Assembly (NCBI GenBank): GCA_032622095.1
Contig: CP136065.1
Location: 42,507,503 to 42,571,502 of the forward strand
Length of the DNA stretch: 64,000 nt
DNA from: Siphonodentalium dalli
Lineage: Eukaryota; Mollusca; Scaphopoda; Gadilida; Siphonodentaliidae
Direction of reading: 5' to 3'
This document shows positions 59,683-64,000 of this stretch, one piece after another. Under the pieces are notes generated by a model, which was not told the DNA's origin, did not search any database, and worked only from the letters and a program-made list of their open reading frames with translations. The position numbers and the translations under genes are program-made. The stretch's first letter is position 1. Each line of letters begins with the position of its first letter.

Positions 59683-59900
59683 GCCCTGTGCCAATGCATT
59701 CTCTTATATATGCGAGTCGACCATAGGTCGCCTCGCATATATAAGAGAATGCATTGGCTTAATACATTAAAAATTATAAAATTGTTAAAGAATGTAAGAA
59801 AAAATGGTAAAAAAGTGTTTTTAGGCCAATGCATTCTCTTATATATGCGAGGCGACCTATGGTCGACTCGCATATATAAGAGAATGCATTGGCACAGGGC
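59683..59900. repeat. Nested palindrome with 76-bp perfect-looking arms
   Basis: 59683-59758 is repeated inverted at 59825-59900, around a 66-base AT-rich centre. Each arm is itself a hairpin: CCAATGCATTCTCTTATATA TGCGAG pairs with CTCGCATATA TAAGAGAATGCATTGG around GTCGACCATAGGTCGC. A diverged single hairpin of the same family is at 62766-62838. Confidence 0.93.
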
Positions 59901-60077
59901 ATAACTGTAACTATCACAATGTGGTCAAGGAGCCGGTTCCAATGATATCCATATTTGTATGGTTCTATTGAGACAGACCGAAGATATTTTAGGCTGTTGA
60001 AGCTTTATTTGGCCGGTTTTGGCCGGTTTGTTGGGTAAATGGTTAAAGCTTGAGAATCGGTCCCGGTTTTCACACAT

Positions 60078-60165
60078 GTTGTGGTTCGAACCGGTGCCAA
60101 TATTGCCTAGCCCTGTCTGCGATGATCGTATCCATGACCCAACCACCTCGGCTACGGGGACATCC
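60078..60165 (-). mobile_element. tRNA-like SINE head, minus strand
   Basis: On the minus strand, GTAGCCGAGGTGGTTGGG is an A box and GGTTCGAACC (60083-60092) is a B box at tRNA-like spacing, with GTCCCCGTAGCC as the 5' end. The sequence continues towards 59925 without a clear gene. It is most likely a Leu/Ser-tRNA-like SINE, since no matching acceptor stem or full cloverleaf is seen. Confidence 0.65.
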
Positions 60166-60379
60166 TTAAAATGGTTGGGAAGCGGATCAGTTTGAACATA
60201 GGTTAATCGCCACCGATTGAGGTTTTGAAGCTTGTCGCATGAGGATTTGTGCCAATTTACCATCGGCATTAACATCAACAGGTACGTGTATGCCCGGTAT
60301 TCGTCGCGTCCAGTGGGTGTACTACAATCGAAGAAAGGCATGTGTTTCTGCTGAACTGCATACACTGACATTTATTCGA

Positions 60380-61057
60380 AAATTAAAATTATAGTCATTA
60401 CAAAAACACACGCTTGGATAACACCGCCAGAAACAGGTTCATATTAGGTTATTGTTAATTTTTGTTTTGTTTTTTAGTTTTTAGCTTCAGGTGGAACTGA
60501 AACTTAAGAAAGTTTCTATCAATTTAAATGCCGTTGGGTTGCGAAAGGATTAAGTTGAAGAGCAACGCACGCAGGAAAACTGACGTCATCGTAAACAAGA
60601 CGTCTCTTCCATTTCAAATCGTACGTGTCTCGCTTGAAGTTGAATTCGCCTCGGAAGCGTTTTACTTTGTGGTGGGATTACTATTCTAATCATAATGACA
60701 TGATACATGTCTGCACCTATTCGGTTGCTTTGTTTACACGTGAGTTGCCGTGAAGACTTTTAGGAATTCTCGGACGTTTTGAACTTACTGAAGACGTGAA
60801 GTGAATCCCCCGTCCTGATGCCGCCGAGTTCAACTTGAGTTTAGTGCAGACAGAATCGACTACCTAGTCAACGCATGTTTGGTTTTAGCAGGTCTTTACA
60901 ATCATCAATGAGTTTCAAGAATGAGATGCAGGATTTGTAGGCCCACGTGGTGATAAATTTCAGTTTCATTTTCTGTTCATTGGAACCAGTGGTGAGTGTC
61001 CAGAGGCGGAGCCAGTAATGGCTGGATATTTGATGGATTATTCATGTTTATTTATTG
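60380..61057. other. Unannotated DNA with one CRE-like site
   Basis: Contains TGACGTCA at 60581-60588 and nothing else I can support. Confidence 0.35.
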
Positions 61058-61827
61058 CTAGCTGGGGTACCCGGCGTTGCTCCGGCGAATAATGCTTAAA
61101 CTGTTCGTGTCTTTCAAGTCATTTTAAATAGTTAATAGTCATCTGGGGTAATCAGCACCTATTGTATGGCTGAAACTGACAGACCATATATATATAAAGT
61201 TACATCTATCTCTTAAGTTTACAATACATGTTCTTTATTGCTAATTATTAGTGCCTCTTTAAGTCATTTGAGGTCAACACCACCTAACATGTGACAATCC
61301 CTGTTTCATTTTACTTTTGTGCAGCAATTTCCCCCCATTTTCTTCTGGGCCGATAGTAAACGTTCTTTATTGACCATATCATTTATTAGCCCCCCCCCCC
61401 TTATGTCAAGAGGTGAAAAGCACCAATCCGATGACACTCATCGGGTCAATTTATCTCGCATGTTTCAATTTTCACCGATTGTAACCATTTTTGGTGTATA
61501 ATTAATTATTTAATTAAATTAATAATTAGTGCCCGTTTAAGACATTTGAGGTCAACAGGTCCAATCTAATAAGTTTCACCGAGTCAAATTACTCATATGT
61601 GAACATTTTCATTTCTGAGTGTCAAACTGTTTGGTCGCCTCTAGCCAAAATATATACAAAATATTTATTAGTGCCCTTTTGATACATCTCATGTAAACGG
61701 GGCCTATCTCATAACGCTCCCCGTGTCAAATTACCCCTACAAAAAGATAAGCTCTGATGGTCCAGCCGTTGGTAGCATATAAGCGGACAAACAAACGAAC
61801 AAACATAATTGAGTTGCATTAGTATAG
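61058..61827 (-). mobile_element. Short Helitron-like element
   Basis: On the minus strand it starts TCTATACTAATGCAACTCAA, with a GTTTGTTCGTTTGTTTGTCC run soon after, and ends with CCGGAGCAACGCCGGGTACC and CCAGCTAG. This is the same terminal style as 34314-38014 (5' TC after an A, 3' CAACGCCGGGTA hairpin and CTAG). 770 bp, no coding capacity. Internal units start TTAGTGCCYNTTT and repeat near 61246, 61525 and 61667. Confidence 0.65.
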
Positions 61828-62765
61828 ATGGTATGCATTTACTATTTATCTTATGTAGGTGTTTGCTGTTTCATAACAAAAATATTGTGTCACAGTCTGG
61901 TAACTCACGTTAACTCGTGTCTCGATATTAAAGCCATTGAATTTTAGCATATATATATACGTCATCGGCCATCACATCGTGATGATCTCACGCTCGCAAT
62001 CATTAGTTGTTGTCAAAATAAATATTGACCACGTGTCATCGTTTATTTTTGTGAATTTGGGCCATTTTGAAATTTGAATTATTGTTATTTCCTTTCTTTC
62101 CCCAACCATGTATTCCCTTTCCTTCCCCAATCAATTAGTTATATACTATAACTTAATATACGTTATACTAGACTTTTATATATCACAATCTTCTAAAAAA
62201 AAAAAAATAGCTACGCCTTACAACACTCAATATATCATATAATTATATATGTACATCAATGATTCAAAAACTGATATTTATATAATAATAATGTGTTGAA
62301 TTTTGTTTAAACTTTAAGCAGTGTTTGGTTGAATAGCCACCACATGGAGGGTCACTCCTATCCTCAAGTTAATGTTGTATTGATACCATTGGGACATTTA
62401 CTATCTTGCATGGGAACCACTTAAGACCCCGTGGTAGGTATATTCATACCAGGTACTCAACTTTTGGAATATCAAACTGTGACAATTTAGCCAAACACAT
62501 TATTTTCATATTATCAGTGACGATTGATGTCACATTTATAATTTCTGACTGTATGATGACCGAATGCAGGCACTAGCAGAACATAAAAAACGTTAATAAC
62601 AGAGCGTGATAAATTATTAAAGAGCGTATGTGGTTATGTATTTCACTTTCAGGGAAATATTAAGCTACTTCTATCTTCAGCGAAATAGGCTAATAGTACT
62701 TAACACTTTCATATATATAAGATAATACATTAGCATAACCCTATTTACCTTAACATTCTGAGCCA
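61828..62765. other. Unannotated AT-rich DNA
   Basis: Poly-A run at 62197-62207 and many short AT microsatellites; no gene seen. Confidence 0.4.
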
Positions 62766-62838
62766 GTGCATTCTCTTATATATACGATGTCATCGATGTG
62801 ATCCTAGATTTGCATATATAAGAGAATGCACTGGCACA
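62766..62838. repeat. Hairpin of the TGCATTCTCTTATATA family
   Basis: GCCAGTGCATTCTCTTATAT and ATATAAGAGAATGCACTGGC pair around a 25-base loop. The sequence after it (CTTTAATGCTGCACCAGTGC, CCCGTCATGAAAT) also occurs at 21459-21500, so the hairpin is one end of a dispersed repeat. Confidence 0.85.
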
Positions 62839-63366
62839 TGGTCTTTAATGCTGCACCAGTGCGGCCCCCGTCATGAAATGGCTAAAGAGGTATGTCAACA
62901 TGACCGATAATGTCCACATTTGCAGATTACTGCACCCAGTGGAATGGTAGCGCACTATCATGACCATGTTCATGACTGAACTACCTGCTGTGTACTAAAG
63001 CTATATTTCAGTTCATAATATGACATTTCTACATGTACATCCATTTTTTAAATGTGGCTATCGCCGCTATCCCTAGTTAAAGAAATAATCTGCTGTAAAA
63101 CCAGCTACCTATCACATAATCTTTACTCTTGTCCGTGTCAATAAACAAATAGCATACCAGATATATATATCATTTGTATATGACAGCTTCACTTTTATAT
63201 CTGAGACCTACATATAGTTTTAATACTGTACTATTTTAGCAAAATTTAATTAAATGTCATACAAATTGCCATGGTACCACCTTCTGATATTATTGAATAA
63301 AGTCTCATAAAGCATGTGTTTCTTCCGGAAAGTGATCTAGATAATAGGTAATGGCCATACATACAC
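62839..63366. other. Unannotated AT-rich DNA
   Basis: Its first 45 bases match 21455-21500; nothing else is recognised. Confidence 0.4.
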
Positions 63367-63516
63367 AGAACGACACGATGTGTAAATGGATTTGTCAATA
63401 CGGTACGAGTGCTGTCGCGTCAGGATAGAACGAGAGGCGCTTGCGCCTCGAGTTCTATCCTTCCGCGAAAGCACGAGTGCCGTATCGACAAACCCATTTA
63501 CACATCGTGTCGTTCT
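63367..63516. mobile_element. 150-bp palindromic MITE F, copy 2, inside a LINE
   Basis: AGAACGACACGATGTGTAAA at the left is the exact inverse of the right end. The centre is GAGGCGCTTGCGCCTC (63434-63449). The arms diverge only slightly. It is followed by TTATTACACGCTT, as in copy 1, and interrupts the reverse transcriptase frame just after it. Confidence 0.9.
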
Positions 63517-63544
63517 GCGTTTATTACACGCTTCGCGTTCCGTT

Positions 63545-64000
63545 AATTTAGATTTGGTACCATTGAGTTCAACATATTGTCTTCTATTTAGCAGATAGCT
63601 CTGAAACCATGAGTATGCTGTGCCCCGTATGCCATAGTAATCTAGTTTATGAAGTAAGATATCGTGATTTATCGTGTCAAATGCTTTTGAGAGGTCGAGA
63701 AATAGGGCTAAAGTGGAATCTCTTGTCATTTTGTCATTATTTGAGACAACTTGATCGAGGAGGTGTAATACAGGATGGAAGGTTGAATGATTAGGACGGA
63801 AGCCGTATTGGTGTTTAGAGAGTATGTTTTGTTCATTTAAGAAGTCTAGTAATCGTTTATGCATTATTTTTTCGAGAATTTTAGAGATAGCTGGAAGAAT
63901 GCTGATAGGTCTGTAGTTGGAGATTTCATGAGTGGTATTATTTTTTGGGATTGGGACTACTTTAGAAATTTTCATTTTGTTAGGGACTATTCCATGCTCT
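63545..64000 (-). pseudogene. Non-LTR retrotransposon reverse transcriptase, partial at both ends
   Basis: The minus strand, entering from the window end, reads KISKVVPIPK, NYRPISILPAISKILEKIMH, HQYGFRPNHST, then catalytic block A LFLDLSKAFDTINHDILLHK and YGIRGTAYSWFQSYL. These are RT blocks 0 to just past A of a Jockey/CR1-like LINE. Homology ends at about 63545, where MITE F sequence begins, before the YADD block; the rest of the protein is not seen below 63367. The N-terminal part continues beyond the window. The visible frame is open, so it is a fairly young copy broken by an insertion or truncation. Confidence 0.88.

Noticed and set aside
60078-60165. A functional tRNA gene
   Set aside because: A and B boxes are present but I could not fold an acceptor stem or a standard cloverleaf; the surroundings look like a SINE.
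59925-60371. 148-codon minus-strand frame, considered as an N-terminal HSPA12 exon or a new gene
   Set aside because: It has no GTTxSGYA-type motif and overlaps a tRNA-like SINE head with A and B boxes.

Overview
The window looks like nuclear DNA of a marine invertebrate, most likely a bivalve mollusc. It is AT-rich, its host genes are split by canonical GT-AG introns, and it is crowded with minisatellites, fold-back elements, SINEs, degenerate non-LTR retrotransposons, Helitron-like elements and a Polinton-type element. The two host genes, a secreted PAN/C-type-lectin protein and an HSPA12-type chaperone, belong to families that are expanded in bivalves. The species assignment is inference; no ribosomal or mitochondrial marker is present.

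Region 1 (1-9308) is the most unusual part. It holds a broken cassette of Polinton/adintovirus-type genes on the plus strand: a small basic protein, a pX-like mini-protein, a 240-aa structural-type protein, a DDE integrase with chromodomain, a small membrane protein and a truncated capsid-type protein. The genes are packed with 4- to 19-base overlaps. The cassette runs into a satellite of about 278 bp monomers, then into a divergent histone H4 gene with an intact histone mRNA 3' stem-loop. The unit then restarts 6843 bp downstream almost identically, but copy B is internally deleted and has lost the H4 gene.

Region 2 (11285-44086, plus strand) is one four-exon gene. Its splice phases agree exactly and give a 277-aa secreted protein: signal peptide, PAN/apple domain, short Cys-rich EGF-like linker and a C-type lectin-like domain. 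Its introns (6.9, 23.7 and 1.4 kb) hold most of the mobile DNA. Intron 2 carries a 15.1-kb interval bounded by terminal inverted repeats with a 3-bp target duplication, inserted into another repeat. Inside it lie two decayed LINE pieces, a 3.7-kb non-autonomous Helitron and two interrupted copies of a further repeat.

Region 3 (45.5-58.4 kb) has a 50-bp satellite, a GAT-rich tract and, on the minus strand, three exons of an HSPA12-like Hsp70-family gene. Its N-terminal exons are not seen, and the first visible exon carries a frameshift. Its large intron holds a decayed PIN/FEN-like pseudogene, a tRNA-derived SINE and a 1.23-kb hAT-type element with a perfect 8-bp target duplication.

Region 4 (58.4-64 kb) has no host gene that I can support. 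It contains tandem repeats, a striking nested palindrome, a minus-strand SINE, a short Helitron-like element and the reverse transcriptase of a LINE that is cut by a 150-bp palindrome and continues past the window end.
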